Positions 35,255 through 47,197 of a DNA stretch of 64,000 nt are shown here, one piece after another (the first letter of the stretch is position 1; the number at the start of each line of letters is the position of its first letter). Origin of the DNA: Eutypa lata. Taxonomy: Eukaryota; Ascomycota; Sordariomycetes; Xylariales; Diatrypaceae. The notes beneath the pieces were generated by a model that saw only the letters and a list, made by a program, of their open reading frames with translations, was not told the DNA's origin and did no database searches. The stretch is taken from assembly GCA_022661535.1 (NCBI GenBank), contig JAKULF010000004.1, positions 992,001-1,056,000 of the forward strand, read 5' to 3'. A program made the translations under genes and the position numbers.

Positions 35255-37650
35255 TGATGACGCGGAACTACGAGATATACTCAAAGATATCACCCGGTAA
35301 TATCATGGCATGATACATTATTTGTTATTTGTACAAAGACGTCAATATTTCAAATGAGACTCAGGGAAAAAAACCTTCAGCAATATTTTGTCTCTCTCGA
35401 AATGTTAGCCATTTGCCATTTCAATATTGGATAATTCTTCTGCATGCTCGGAGATCCAATGCATGGTATTTAAGATACTTCACAAATATTACTATAAATT
35501 ACAATCCGGTACGCAACAACCTACTCAGACTGCCTTAAGTTATGAGGGTATTTGTTATGTAACACGTTAATGGACGCAAATATCATGTCCGGTAATAACA
35601 CGATCTGTCGATTAGGCCCTGGCTACCAACTAACGTTAGTTTCACGCATTTCGTCATGCAACGCGAACTGAAGGATTATGCTAAAATAAAGCAGAGAGAA
35701 AATGAAGAAGGCCACAACACTGCACAGGGCTTAGTTCCGCAGGATTCTTCGTTTGCAGCTAGTCAGTTTCGCGAGCCTGACCCGTTGCGCCTCTCCATGA
35801 TAATAATAACCAACCACATTCTGCCAATTCACACTTTCCTTCAGGGGGATTTCGTAGCCTGCCATGCGGGGACTATGGGTCCAGAAGGATTTACTTAGTG
35901 CCAACTTGGTGTTATTAGTTATGGTATTAGTACATACCTATATATGGAGACAGCTCATCGTATTCGATAGTTACCCAACACCTGGTAGGGACCAATACCA
36001 AATCTTTAGGTGGAAGCGATAGAAATCTTCACACAGCTCAAGATCTATAACACACGCTGGGAGTTATATTGTGTGACTCCGAGCATCGTATCGTGGTATG
36101 GCATAGCCAAAATGGAACCGTTATTGCTCGAGTGGCAATAACCCTTTACGTTCACTGTAACATGTGAATAATTACCACCCATTCCACTGCCCATCCCTGA
36201 CTGCTCTGAATACTGAATCTAGACATATCCTACTGTTAATACTATAGAGATAATACAGTAACATGCGAGATCCTACGGGGTTGTCGGGACAGAGCTACTC
36301 CATCATAAGGAAACACTGCTCATATGTACACTATTTCTATCACCACAGCTAATCAAACCCATCGTCCCTTGTTTCAGCATTAAGAGTAAAGTCAAAGGCG
36401 CCAAATAGATTCCACGATAATCACGGATCAAGGAGACAGCATGTTATAACCAACGTAGAGGGGCGCCAAATTAGGAAGGAAGGTTAAGGGACGTGTCCTT
36501 CTTGATCATACTATGTTTATAGATAATAACCTTAGGACAATATACTATTTTGTTTACCTAAGTTTGAACTTTTATACAGGTAGTAAGTTCCTCAAAGCTA
36601 GGCATTCATGATAGAAACAACGCTTGGATGGAGGATCCGCTTGGTGCACGTCATTACGTAATCTGTATTTACTTGTGGATTGATATAACATTACTTTGTC
36701 TTAACATCAACACTTGTTGCCACGAGTATAGGGGAAAGCCGGCTTGGTTTTCTTTACTGAACTCTTTTTGGTACACTGTAGACATATTAACTGAAATTCT
36801 AACCTTTTCATCCGCCCCTATGAGACCTAGAATCCCGTCTTTAGAAAAGTCTTGAGGCTATCTGGCCAATGGCTGTAAGGGCAAATAACAAGAGGACCGC
36901 TCTCAGAAAACACTAGGTTTTGCAACATTGTTTTAATGCATATGATTATCACCAATTGTGAACGATCAATTATGTTGCATTAAATGGCCACTCTGTATAG
37001 TAAGCTACTTAATCAGCTCGGGGAGAAAGAGATACCTTTATTAGGAGCTCCTTTAGGGGTTATATATAGTGCTCCCTAGCTAGTAAATCTAGTCTCTGCG
37101 ACAAACTATGGCCATTTCTCATATTCCAAAGATGCCTCTCCTCGATCAGTATATGTTATACCGAGCTATCCTATGCTAGGTTGTGTTTGTTATGTTTAGC
37201 ATCTTATTACGTGCATGTATCGAAATGTATGACAGTGACGAAGCGTTTTAACGCCGCCGTTGTAACCAATCAGATAAATGCTATATAGCGATATTCTTGC
37301 CACGAACTACATCATAATCTTCTCATTTCTAATGTGCCACTAAAGTGCTTGCAATCAATATCGTTAAATTTAACAGTGTTGCATTTTGATTTGCCTATGA
37401 TATAGAAGATGTAGTGATACTGGAAAGCCCCTGGATCTCTCCCTGAATTGCATGCCGTGGAAGTCTTCGAGTCTAAGACTTAGACGTCGGTAGTTCCTGG
37501 GTTCGAGATAACATTTTATATATTTACTTAAAAGTCGTTTTACGCGTGGCAGTTAAATTTTATATTTTTTAATCAATGGAAGGAATGCATCTAGTCATCT
37601 CCTTGATCTATTCCGTGGACCATCCGTTGAAAGTCGGGGGATACAGACAA
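35255..37650. other. Long intergenic region
   Basis: About 2.4 kb of AT-leaning sequence between the acyltransferase and an LTR-like sequence. Open frames are short (for example 35656-35898 and 36628-36855) and without family features. A box-B-like GGGTTCGAG at about 37498 is too poor for a tRNA call. Confidence 0.55.
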
Positions 37651-38019
37651 TGTGGGGCTATATCGGAACGGACTGGGTCTGATCCACCGATCCTCCTATC
37701 CCCGATCCTCCGGCTAGCTGCCTGATCCTTCAGCCACATTTCTAATACCGTTGTATTGTTACTATTTAAATAGGATTTCGGTCACTTAGAGGCCCCGAAC
37801 TGCGAGTCGTCATGGAACGCTGGGCGGTTTACCTGGTCAATGTAATTCGTCTTACGAATGACGGGGCGGGATTGGATGTCAAGACTTGGCATGACTTGGC
37901 AAGGTGACGTCTATATAAAAGGACTTGTATCCCTAGACCTATGAGTCTGCTCTCAGATTAAATAAACTGGTTTCTGCCTAAACATTTTTACTATCGGTGT
38001 CGAGCTCTAATGAAATTCA
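37651..38019 (+). mobile_element. LTR-like sequence of a retrotransposon (single copy seen)
   Basis: A 369-base stretch begins TGTGGGG and ends TTCA. It contains a TATA box (TATATAAAA at 37912-37920) followed 41 bases later by AATAAA (37961-37966), the normal order of promoter and polyadenylation signals in an LTR. Two bases after the end comes TGGTGCCCGC (38021-38030), which looks like a primer-binding site complementary to a tRNA ending in CCA. No gag or pol sequence follows, because the P450 starts at 38190. I found no second LTR and no target-site duplication. It is probably a left LTR stump. Confidence 0.5.
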
Positions 38020-38189
38020 TTGGTGCCCGCATGTTGGTGTATATTACATAAGATAAATCCGTGCGTCCATATTCTTCAGTTGTTATCTTGCAAGGGCTCT
38101 TGTTTCTCTAATGTATAATAGTTCCCCTTTCACTGATTGGACCATCTCCCTTTAGGATTTCACTCCGCTTCGACTCACTGAACAGCAGT

Positions 38190-40289
38190 ATGTCGTTCTA
38201 CGAACAATTCGAGCTCGGGCTTGGCAACATTTCGATTCCCCTGCCAGTAGAGCACCCGTTCGTCTACCTCGTCGCTGCCTTCCTCTTCGGCGTAGCACTA
38301 TGCTCTCTTGGAAATGATAGGAAGGGGAACCTTCCCCTGGTGAACCCGGGACAGCTTCTCGATGTCTCGGATCAGAAACGCATCACTGAATTCAAAAAGA
38401 ACAGCATAGAACTACTGCTCAAGGGCAAGGCCCTGTATCCCAACCAGCCTTTCCGGATATTCACCCCTGGAGGGGAGATGGTGTCCGTGCCTGCGAACTT
38501 AATCGACGAAGTGCGAAGCCATCCGGATGTTACTTTTCCAAATAAAGGGAGTGTAAGTGAGGCTTGTTGAAGATCCTTCGTCTTGCCCAAAATACTAAAC
38601 CTTTTAGCCCCTCTCACGCTACCGAGGCTTCGAACCATTTGGGAATAATAAGAACCTACCGCACATGATTAACAAATACATCACTCGGATTCTTGGTATG
38701 AATACTCATCGTTCCCCCTATAGTGACAGACTGTCATGTATACTAAATGCATCTATAGGTAAACTCACAGGGGCTCTTTCAGAGGAAGCAGGACTCGCGC
38801 TCAATAAAACATTCCTAGATGATCCTGGTAAATCATGTCCAACAGCAAGCCCAAAACACCGGTGTAACTAATCCATCAAAAACTAGAGTGGCGTGAGATA
38901 GTCCCAATCCAGTCCATCCTCCCAGTCGTCACCCAGGTATCGACGAGAGTGTTCATGGGCGAAGAGGGATGTCGCGACGATAGATGGCTTCAAGCATCGG
39001 GGGCATATGCTGAGGTAGCATTCCACACCGTTGCCGAACTACAAAGCTGGCCCAAGTTCCTCCGCCCTTATGTGCACTGGTACATGCCATCATGCAACAC
39101 CCTACGTGCCCGCCTCGACGATGCCCGCAACGCCATCCAGGTTCACATCGATCAGCGAAATGTGATGAAAGCCGCGGCCATCGCCAAGGGCGAACCCCTT
39201 CCAAAATTTGGGGACGCTCTTGAGGTAAGTATACAAGCTAGCTAGATTTGTTTTGTTTCCAAGTAGCCTTGACGCCTACGTTGTTTTAGCGGGATGAGTT
39301 CCTGTTTATAAGGGGTAGCTAGCAAGCCTTGTGCAAATCATGTGACTCCCTATGCAAAGATATGGCATGACTGACCTTTAGGATTGCAGTGGGCCGCCAT
39401 CGAAGATCCAAATCACGACCCGGCAATTCTCCAGATTCTCCTGTCCCTTGTGGCAATCCACACAACGACCGATTTGCTCACGGAGGTAATGATGAGGATT
39501 GCACAGGTGAGTATTTAGAACCCACGGCCCCCTTTCATAACTTAGCCCCAGCCACTACGATCTAGTTAAGTAGCTTGGGAAACGCCTATGAGCTCTCACA
39601 TGTCTCTTTACATACGACTGACTCCAGATTATGATGTATAGAACCCAGAGATCGTCACGGCACTTCGCGAAGAGGTCATCCAGGTCTTGAAGGCCGAGGG
39701 TCTAAAGAAAACAGCGTTATATGAGCTGAAGCTAATGGATAGCGTGGTCAAGGAAGCCCAGCGGATGAAGCCGATATTGCTAAGTGCGTAACCCTTCTGC
39801 CTTCGGAATTCCTAACATCAGTTCCTGACATAATACCCCCCTTTTTTTACAGCGCCGATGCGACGATCGGTGACGCAGGACTTCAAACTGTCCAACGGGA
39901 CCGTCATCCGCAAGGGCCAGATGGTGGTGACCGACTCGACGCACATGTGGGATTCGGAATACTACGAGGACCCGGACAAGTTCGACGGGTACCGGTTCCT
40001 GCGGATGCGACAGGTGCCCGGGAAGGAGAATCAGGGGCAGCTTGTCAGCACGTCGGCCGAGCACCTCGGGTTCGGCCACGGCCAGTTCGCCTGCCCGGGG
40101 CGCTTCTTCGCCGCCAATGAGATCAAGGTCCTGCTGTGCCATCTCTTGCTCAAGTACGAGTGGAAGCTGGCTCCCGGTCCGGATCCGAAGGCTACCTGTA
40201 ATGGGTTCTTCATGGTCGGGGATCAGTCGACTAAGTTCTTGATTCGGCGACGCAAGGAGGAGTTGGATCTAGCGTCGCTTGCTGCTTAG
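38190..40289 (+). CDS. Cytochrome P450 monooxygenase, ent-kaurene-oxidase-like (CYP68-type)
   Basis: Seven exons: 38190-38552, 38608-38695, 38759-38827, 38887-39224, 39390-39506, 39642-39783 and 39853-40289. All junctions keep phase, giving 517 residues. An N-terminal membrane anchor ([18 protein letters not shown]) places it in the [14 protein letters not shown] follows the substrate-entry region, the I-helix reads [16 protein letters not shown], the K-helix ExxR is Glu363-Arg366 (KEAQRMKP), and the haem loop is [13 protein letters not shown] with Cys453. The PMRRSV start of the PERF region and the haem-loop context match ent-kaurene oxidase-type fungal P450s acting on terpenoids and other metabolites. 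The substrate is unknown. No defects are seen. Its promoter lies just downstream of an LTR-like sequence. Confidence 0.92.
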
Positions 40290-40787
40290 GTCATAACTAC
40301 TTTCCTTTATTTGATCGGGTAGGTATGCTGGCGCTATTAGCTTTGAGTGCGTAGGGAGAAATTAGGACAGGGATAGGAACAAAGGGAGTTAGCCATGCAA
40401 CAGGGAGAATGGAATTTAGCTGGAACATTTTCAATTCTGAAAGGGGTTTACATAGCTATTAATCATGTTTATTTTCCTAGTTTCTGTAACTCCGACGAGA
40501 GATGAGCTTGAGATAATTGACCTATTGTATTAACGCCAATCTATCCCTTGGTGTCACCCCTATGAGTTTTTCTTTTTTGTTATCTCCGCGAGTACGGCGA
40601 AATATCACTTGCACAACAATCAAGTCGCATGGTTGCGGGCATAAACGCCTGTATTTAACCACGAATGCATTTCTTCGTAGCCATGTTTCTGCATATATAC
40701 TATCCTACTCACTTCCCTCCTAATTGCCACATTGCTCAAACCCCGAAACACAAAACACAACCTGGTGATTAGTAACTAAGTATCTAT
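40290..40787. other. Convergent intergenic region
   Basis: About 500 bases between the P450 stop and the cupin stop. No gene seen. Confidence 0.6.
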
Positions 40788-41452
40788 TCAAGGTAAGTTC
40801 CTATGCGTCGGATCGATCCACTTCACCGTCTCGGGCTTCTCGACGGGCTCCACATCCGGCAAGTTGACGGCGATGGCCTCGCCGTCGCTCCGCACCAGCA
40901 CGCACTCCAGATCCGCATCCTTGAGCGCGTTGATCTCCTGGTGCGGGACGTATGGAGGCACGTAGATGAAGTCGCCCGGCCCCGCCTCGGCCGTGAACTC
41001 CAGGTTGCTGCCCCACCGCATGCGGGCGCGCCCCTTGAGGATGTAGATAATGGACTCGAGATGTCCTGCGATATCCTGTGTCAACACTTCCCATTACATC
41101 TTTCACTGACCTCTCCATCCATTTTCCAAACATAGGAGAGAGGGTAGGTAGATAGTTGCTTTTGGGGGGGAGGTGGCGGGGGTTGTAGCCTCGGCAACTT
41201 ACCGTGGTGATGCGCCCCGGTCTTGGCGTCCGCATGAATCGTCACCGTCCCCGCCCACAGCTTCTGTGCGCCGACGCGGGCGAAGTTGATCGCCGCCGCG
41301 CGGTTCATGCCGGGGGTCTGCGCTGTGTTCTCGTCGAGTTGGTCTGAAGGGATCACCTGGACACCGGTATTTTTCCAGGCGTCCGCCGGGGGCTCGGGCG
41401 GGGGATCATGATGATGGTGGTGATCCTGCGTGTTTGAGGATTCGCAAGACAT
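40788..41452 (-). CDS. Cupin-domain protein
   Basis: Small beta-barrel protein of 175 residues with exons 41452-41203 and 41065-40788 (intron 137 bases). An N-terminal His/Pro-rich stretch (HHHHHDPPPEPPAD) precedes the barrel. Cupin motif 1 is spread over the intron: HADAKTGAHHHG | HLESIIYILKGRARMRWG. Motif 2 is GPGDFIYVPPYVPHQEINAL. The histidines and the following Glu suit binding of one metal ion. Single-domain cupins of this kind include isomerases, dioxygenase-like enzymes and proteins without known activity; I cannot choose. It is convergent with the P450. Confidence 0.87.
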
Positions 41453-42236
41453 GACGACAGGAACGATAAGATAAAAAAACTATAAGGGATTCGAGATTAG
41501 ACTGGAAAATAGTATCTCCTTAATTTTGTGTTTCTAAAACTTCACTTCAGGGCGTCATCCGCGAATAAAGTTTTGTAGTCTTTTATTCCTGTCGTGCGAT
41601 TACGTGCTCGACAACTAGAATGTTGTGCTTCTGTATAGTAGTCCCTCCGGTCGGAGCTAGCCGATTGAAATCGGAGCTTTAAGCCGGTAGGTAGGTAAGT
41701 AACCTTTCAAGATGCGGGGCTATGAATACTACCCTATGTAATGACTTCTCCGCCGGGAATCGCAGCCAATCCCAATTTCTAACTGAAGTCGCATAGATTG
41801 AGTATCTTGGAAGACTCCTACACTAATACTCAATAATTATACATGCTTATCTTCCCTGTATGTAGTGTATTGAAAAATATATGCTGCAGGTTCTCAGGTC
41901 TCGCGAAGATGGTCAGCTGATTTAAAGCTCAAGACTTGAGAACTTGATCCCAGCAGTACGAGCACGTCGGGAAAAACAATCTTGGGACGACTGTAACAGT
42001 CGCAAAGTTCTAATCGAGAATTCAATAGCTATTAAGTATATGTGTCTAAGTCTATCGTGTCGCAGGCATATCATGCAGTCATACTAGTGACCCCCTTCCT
42101 TGACTCCGAACAATGCAATTTGGTCATTACCCCGAAATGGCACACCTTGGCCACACGATCATAATGCCATAGGGGAAAAACGCTATAGTCGAGGGGTGAA
42201 AAAGCAGATCATCAACCATCTATCTATCCCACCACT
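41453..42236. other. Intergenic, no gene seen
   Basis: About 780 bases upstream of the cupin gene and downstream of the secreted protein. AT-leaning; nothing recognised. Confidence 0.6.
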
Positions 42237-43049
42237 CTAGAGAGTATACGCGATGTAAAACCCATTCTTCTCATCCTGATCGAGGTGAACAAAGCCATCG
42301 CCGCCCTCCTTATTGATGACGATGCGGAGGTAGATGTCCTCGGAGCACTGGATCTGGCCGGAAGGATGATCCCATTGGTCGTAGTCGGGCCAGAAGCTGA
42401 AGTCGGGCGACCAGACCGTCGCGTTGGCGGGCTCGAACTCCCGCAGGCTGTTGAAGGTGACGGGCTCCCCCTCGGCCGGGAACCCGCTCAGCTGGCGCAC
42501 TTTCGTCATGCCCTGCTCGCCGACCTGGAAGTTGCGCTCGCCCTTGTCCGCCTGCTTCCACCCGAGGCTGCACCGCTTCGCCTCGGCGGGGATGCCGCGG
42601 AACACGGCCGCCTGCTCCTTCGACACCGCCCCCTGCAGGCCCACCTGCAGGTACCCCACGGCCGCCTCCCCGCAGTCCGGCTCCGCGCTGTCGAGGTTCC
42701 ACATCGTGGGCGTGGGGAGCACCTCCGAGGAGGAGACTGTCCCCGTGGGTGTCGAGACTGGAACCATGCTCGTCAGCGGCTGCACCTCGCTTCGTTGGTT
42801 CAGGACGCCGTTCTCGCCCACGATGAAGGTGGTTTGGGGACCGCCGCCGCCGTCGCCTGTGTTGGTGGTGGGGTTGGGGCGCGGCCTAGCTAGCTTCTCT
42901 GCTTCCGGGATATTGATGTTGTTCGGTGCTGGTTGCCGGATTGTCGTCGGCAGGGGCCCGTCGGTCGTTCGGGTCACGGTGATGAGCTGCGCCGATGAGA
43001 TAGCGGCAAGCCAGAGTAGGGAGCTGGCGAGTTTCTTGAGTGGTGCCAT
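42237..43049 (-). CDS. Secreted protein, possibly But2 C-terminal-domain family
   Basis: Single exon of 270 codons. The ATG at 43049 (22 codons inside the longest frame) begins a clear signal peptide, MAPLKKLASSLLWLAAISSAQL, with likely cleavage near SSA-Q. A Thr/Pro/Asn-rich, low-complexity segment follows to about residue 120. After it comes a folded C-terminal domain with few cysteines (CGEAAVGYLQVG, RCSLGWKQ, QCSEDIYLRIVI) ending in NGFYIAYTL. The pattern of strands and the late WSPDFSFWPDYDQWDHPSG region recall the But2 C-terminal domain common in secreted ascomycete proteins, but this is only a resemblance. It would be exported to the wall or medium. Confidence 0.75.
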   Translation of the reverse strand: MAPLKKLASSLLWLAAISSAQLITVTRTTDGPLPTTIRQPAPNNINIPEAEKLARPRPNPTTNTGDGGGGPQTTFIVGENGVLNQRSEVQPLTSMVPVSTPTGTVSSSEVLPTPTMWNLDSAEPDCGEAAVGYLQVGLQGAVSKEQAAVFRGIPAEAKRCSLGWKQADKGERNFQVGEQGMTKVRQLSGFPAEGEPVTFNSLREFEPANATVWSPDFSFWPDYDQWDHPSGQIQCSEDIYLRIVINKEGGDGFVHLDQDEKNGFYIAYTL

Positions 43050-45043
43050 CTTGAAGATGGAATTAGAGATTACTAGAGCAGTAGTATTGGGGGGCAATAA
43101 TGACCCAGAGCTCAACGGGATAATTAATAGATAGGGTAGGACCTAACAAGGTTTTGTTGAAGAGAGAAGTGTATTAATTTGTTTGCCGTTTGCTCCGGGA
43201 ACATCTCATATCCGGAACTAGGAAATCTATTGCATTTATGCCAACGTCGATCTCATATCTTGTTTTCCTTCTATTAACTAACTAAATGTTTGCGCCTCTT
43301 GTTAGAGTGGCTGGGGCTCGGCAACCAACAGCCGGTGAACAAACTTCCAAGAATAGATCCCCAGCTGTTGATACCTTATTAGCCTTTAGGGACGAAGATC
43401 ACTGCGTCTTCCCCATCCAGAGCGGGGTGTTAGCGTGTTGGGCACAGGTATGTAGTTAATAAATAATTTCAGTTGCTATGCGGTAGCTCACTGCCCCAGC
43501 CAGCTGGTACATATTGTATGCAATTCTAGATAATAAAGGCTTCGGTGTTTGCTGACTGCCGGCATTAAGCTTCCAAGTTATTGAGCGATGTGAAACATTC
43601 CCAGGATCAAGCTCTGTTCCCCTCCACCAGTTGAAAGTGCGTTATTGATATTGAGCCCCACGCTGTGGAACCCCTGACCAACTCCTCATCCACATCGTCC
43701 GACGTGTGCGCTCGTCGTCGAATAACTCGGACGAGAGAACTGCAAGGGAATGTGGCTTAAACCGATTCCTAACGGGGTTTATCCTCGTCGTCAATGACGA
43801 TGGCCTTAGCTAGGCTGATGTATACTTCACATAAATCTCAAGCGAAGCTATGCGACCGTCGTCTAAACATGACCATACCAGAAGAAATGCCTACAGTAAG
43901 TTTGCCGAATAATGACGCAGAATGATTAACTAACTCGTAAACGTAAAGTACATCAAGGAACCTCCGCTGCCAATTCTTGGAGGTTCGTGTGACAAAGCAC
44001 AAAACCTCGTGATGGTTGTGCTCCTAAGAATAAACAGGCTATTCCGAAGCAAGGGGGCTGGAGTTCGACCAATCAGAGCACGATCCTGATACCGAAAGGG
44101 CTAATATGTATTAAGATACAGCCACATGGCAGTCCCACCCAAGACAACAAGCCGACATGCTGCAAGATTCGGTAATTGAATACGGGCGAGCTCCTGCTGA
44201 GCAAGACAACAGAACGTGTAAAAATAGAATCAGCATTTATTTACAAAGCGATATACATCATTACGTGGTTTACGTGAATAAAGACCTCGCATCTTGCCCG
44301 ATGAGGTTAAGACATACTTTGGGCATCGGAGGATATCTGTGGTATTCACGTTGCATCTATAATACGATATATGTATGTAACGTTTAATTGCAGTTTCAGG
44401 GACTGTGAAAATAGACTTCTACGTTGGGGGTGTAAGTACATATCAAGGAATTATCTTGGATTTTTATGGAAGAGGCTTTAAGCGCAGCCTTGAAATTGTA
44501 CATGTTTTCACGTGTATTCACGGATGGGTAAATACTATTAAGTGCAGGATATACAGAAATATATACTTGAGTATATATTCGAAGTTATGTTTAGTAGCAC
44601 GCGCATATATATGATCAAGAATATTCTAGGTGAGTATTCAATTTGGCTTAGAGCTAATTAAAGACAAACGAGCTAGACGATATCAATCTTTTAAAAAAAA
44701 ACCGATGCGAAAATTATATGAATGGTTGGGTTAAACATGATAAACTTTTAAGTAATAAACAATTTCCGAACTTTTGTTAGCTGCAAAGGTGTAATTGTGT
44801 AAACTCCCCTCCCCTTAACGGATATATTCTTGCGCCCTTTAAGGGTATTAAGAGCAAAAGAGAAAAACTACAAAATGACAGACGTAGATACAATGAGATG
44901 TAGGGGTGGGTACTTGCCTCAGAGATATAGCCTTACTCATCAGGGTTACGTTCCTGAAAGCCATGTAGTAACGAAACCTGGACGATGACGTTAGGTCACT
45001 TTAAACACAATAAAGGCACCAGTGCTGAAGCGCCCTAACCCTC
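43050..45043. other. Long intergenic region
   Basis: About 2 kb. AT-rich to the right, with short frames at 44157-44614 that have no family features. A GTAAGT donor near 43893 and a possible branch/acceptor near 43930-43952 lie next to a short plus-strand reading (YIKEPPLPILGG), but I could not join it to a gene. Confidence 0.5.
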
Positions 45044-46855
45044 TCAATCCAATGCGATGACTTGGATCTTCCGGCCATCTAGCATCGCAGTTTCCACCTC
45101 ATAGCCCACAGGATTTAGGATATCAGTGATAGCAATACCTCGGCTTACTTGCTTTGGCTCACTACGAGCGCTGGCATCTTCTACAGAGTCGGGGTTTGGA
45201 ATATCAGCGATAGCAATATCCCCTTGACCTGCCTTCCCTGGCTCGCTAGGAGAGTTCGCCTCTGGCACGGCATCGGGGCCGGTGGTTGTGCTTCTGCCTT
45301 CTCTGTGATCAAGATCAATACGGTAGACACGGCAGGTTTCGCAAGTTAGTATTCCAGCAGCCGCGCGATGCTTTCTGCAGCGAGTGCAGATGTTAGCCTC
45401 TACGCATCTGTCTCTGTCCTTTCTCCATCGAGCGAGACTGCGGCTCCGGCATTCCGCGCAAGATTTTATTCCGGCCAAGGGCGGGTACTTTCGGCAGCGG
45501 ACGCAAAGCCCGTTGGCAGCAGCATCTGCCCTGTATTTTCTGTGAAATTCACGCTTGGACACGCGACAGGGCTCGCAGATCTTTCTCCCGGCTGCTGGCG
45601 GACTGGCACGACAATCGGTACATACGCCGCTCTCGGCGGTGCGCACACGCTGGTCCTTCCTGACACGGCGACAACGATCGCAGGTCACCAAGCCCGGACT
45701 GGGTGTCCTACACTGGCATGACCTGCAAAGCCGTTTCTTTGCCACGGCCTCCTGCTGTCCCTCGGGTTTTTCACTCCCGTCGTTGGATTCTAGTATCGAC
45801 GCGTTGCGCTTCTCGCGGCACGGACCGCAATGATTGTCAAAATCCTCTCTGTCGTTTATTCGGCAGTCATCACATACCAGCTTTACTGTGATAGTACTAG
45901 AGCTGGAATCTATCGCAGAGTCGGGGTTTACAATATCAGCGATAGTAACATCCTCTGGACCTACTTTCTCTGGCTCGTCACGAAAGTTGACACCCTCTAC
46001 TGCGTCATCGGAATTTAGGAGATCAGCGATAGCAATATCCCTTCGACCCGCTGCCCTTTCTGGCTCGCTCGCCTCTGGTGCAGCGTCAGGCGCGGCGGTG
46101 GGTTTTGCGCTTCTCCTATATTTCCGCCCGGCCTCCTTGCGTTGGCACTCGCTGCAATATTTCAGTCCGGGTAACTGCGGACGCTTCATACAGGTGCTAC
46201 AAAGCCCCTTGGTGACGGCTGCTATCCTTCTTGATCTCCTTCTTGAAACCGATGTCTCCCGGCAGCTGTCGCATAGCTTTTTTCCGGCCGATGGCGGCCT
46301 GATCCTACATTCGGAACAGTGGCCCCTCTCTCTAGCTTCCTGACGCCTTCTCTGCTTGCGTTTCTGATCTAAATGGCGGCAGTTATCACAACACTTGAGC
46401 CCCGACCTGGCAGTCCTGATTAGGCATCTCCTGCAAGGATTTCTCCCTGTCACTCCCTCCTGCTGTCCCTCGGTTTTTATAGACCCGCCGTTGGATGCCA
46501 ACAACGAGTCTGATAGTATCAACCTGTTGCACTTCTTGCGGCACGCATTGCAAAGAGAGTCAAAATCCCGTCTGTCGTTTATTTGGCAGTCGTCGCATAC
46601 CAGCTTTGTTGTGATAGACGACGAGGTTGTATCCTGTGCTTCGGTTTGTGATGCGTTAGGAGGAGGCTGGCTGGAGTTGGATTCGTCTTGACTCTCGTCC
46701 TTGACGTTGACCCTGCCCTCGTTCTCGCCGCTTGGTTGAATACACAACGCCGCGAACGCGAGTGCCTTTAGTTTAGCATCGGGACTGCCCACATGTTCTG
46801 GGTAATCGCCCACCATTTCGGGGGATTCTTCACGTTTCACCACAATGCAGTCCAT
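45044..46855 (-). CDS. Cysteine-rich protein with nine paired CxxC (zinc-ribbon-like) modules
   Basis: Uninterrupted single exon of 603 codons. I do not recognise a named family. The frame contains nine modules of two CxxC knuckles. Most follow the plan CxxC - about 7 residues ending in a Pro or Ala - xxGxxxC - xxC, for example CSECRIRPPSAGKKLCDSC and CTDCRASPPAAGRKICEPC. Modules are separated by arginine/lysine-rich helices (RRSRRIAAV, REFHRKYRADAA), which suggests zinc binding and contact with nucleic acid. The protein is an internal duplication: four modules, a linker, then five. A linker repeat (DIAIADLLN, DVTIADIVN, DIAIADIPN, GIAITDILN) occurs four times. The N terminus is acidic and Ser/Gln-rich. 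No signal peptide or membrane helix. Probably nuclear or cytosolic; function unknown. Confidence 0.8.
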   Translation of the reverse strand: MDCIVVKREESPEMVGDYPEHVGSPDAKLKALAFAALCIQPSGENEGRVNVKDESQDESNSSQPPPNASQTEAQDTTSSSITTKLVCDDCQINDRRDFDSLCNACRKKCNRLILSDSLLASNGGSIKTEGQQEGVTGRNPCRRCLIRTARSGLKCCDNCRHLDQKRKQRRRQEARERGHCSECRIRPPSAGKKLCDSCRETSVSRRRSRRIAAVTKGLCSTCMKRPQLPGLKYCSECQRKEAGRKYRRSAKPTAAPDAAPEASEPERAAGRRDIAIADLLNSDDAVEGVNFRDEPEKVGPEDVTIADIVNPDSAIDSSSSTITVKLVCDDCRINDREDFDNHCGPCREKRNASILESNDGSEKPEGQQEAVAKKRLCRSCQCRTPSPGLVTCDRCRRVRKDQRVRTAESGVCTDCRASPPAAGRKICEPCRVSKREFHRKYRADAAANGLCVRCRKYPPLAGIKSCAECRSRSLARWRKDRDRCVEANICTRCRKHRAAAGILTCETCRVYRIDLDHREGRSTTTGPDAVPEANSPSEPGKAGQGDIAIADIPNPDSVEDASARSEPKQVSRGIAITDILNPVGYEVETAMLDGRKIQVIALD

Positions 46856-46871
46856 TTTTGATTCTCTGATG

Positions 46872-46888
46872 TGATGATGATGATGATG
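46872..46888. repeat. (GAT)n microsatellite
   Basis: A GAT trinucleotide run just upstream of the start codon of the cysteine-rich protein, in its presumed 5' untranslated region. Confidence 0.85.
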
Positions 46889-47184
46889 TTGTGTGAGCTT
46901 TTACCTGGATATAACGGTGGGAAATGTCGCTCCCTTTTAAATCCAACACATAATAGCTGAGTGTACAAGAACACTGTAGATATCTCGATAGACAATGACA
47001 TTGTTGATCAAAGTAGTATTTCTCGATGGGATGGACAATGAAATCGAGTGGGCTATATCCAAACAATTGTCTTTGATTATGGTACTATGTGCTGACGAGT
47101 CTCTCGACGACTGTTCACCCCAACTGTAGATCCACTCGTAGAACAATGGCACGTTCTCCCGGTCAGGACGACTTGCACATACTC

Positions 47185-47197
47185 CGCGCGCGCGCGC
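47185..47197. repeat. (CG)n alternating tract
   Basis: Thirteen bases of strictly alternating C and G, able in principle to adopt Z-DNA. Simple repeat in an intergenic region. Confidence 0.8.

Noticed and set aside
37430..37515. tRNA-like or SINE-like sequence with GGGTTCGAG
   Set aside because: A box-B-like motif is present, but no T stem pairs and no full cloverleaf can be drawn.
44157..44614. Two plus-strand frames in the 43-45 kb spacer
   Set aside because: AT-rich with no recognisable domain or intron signals.
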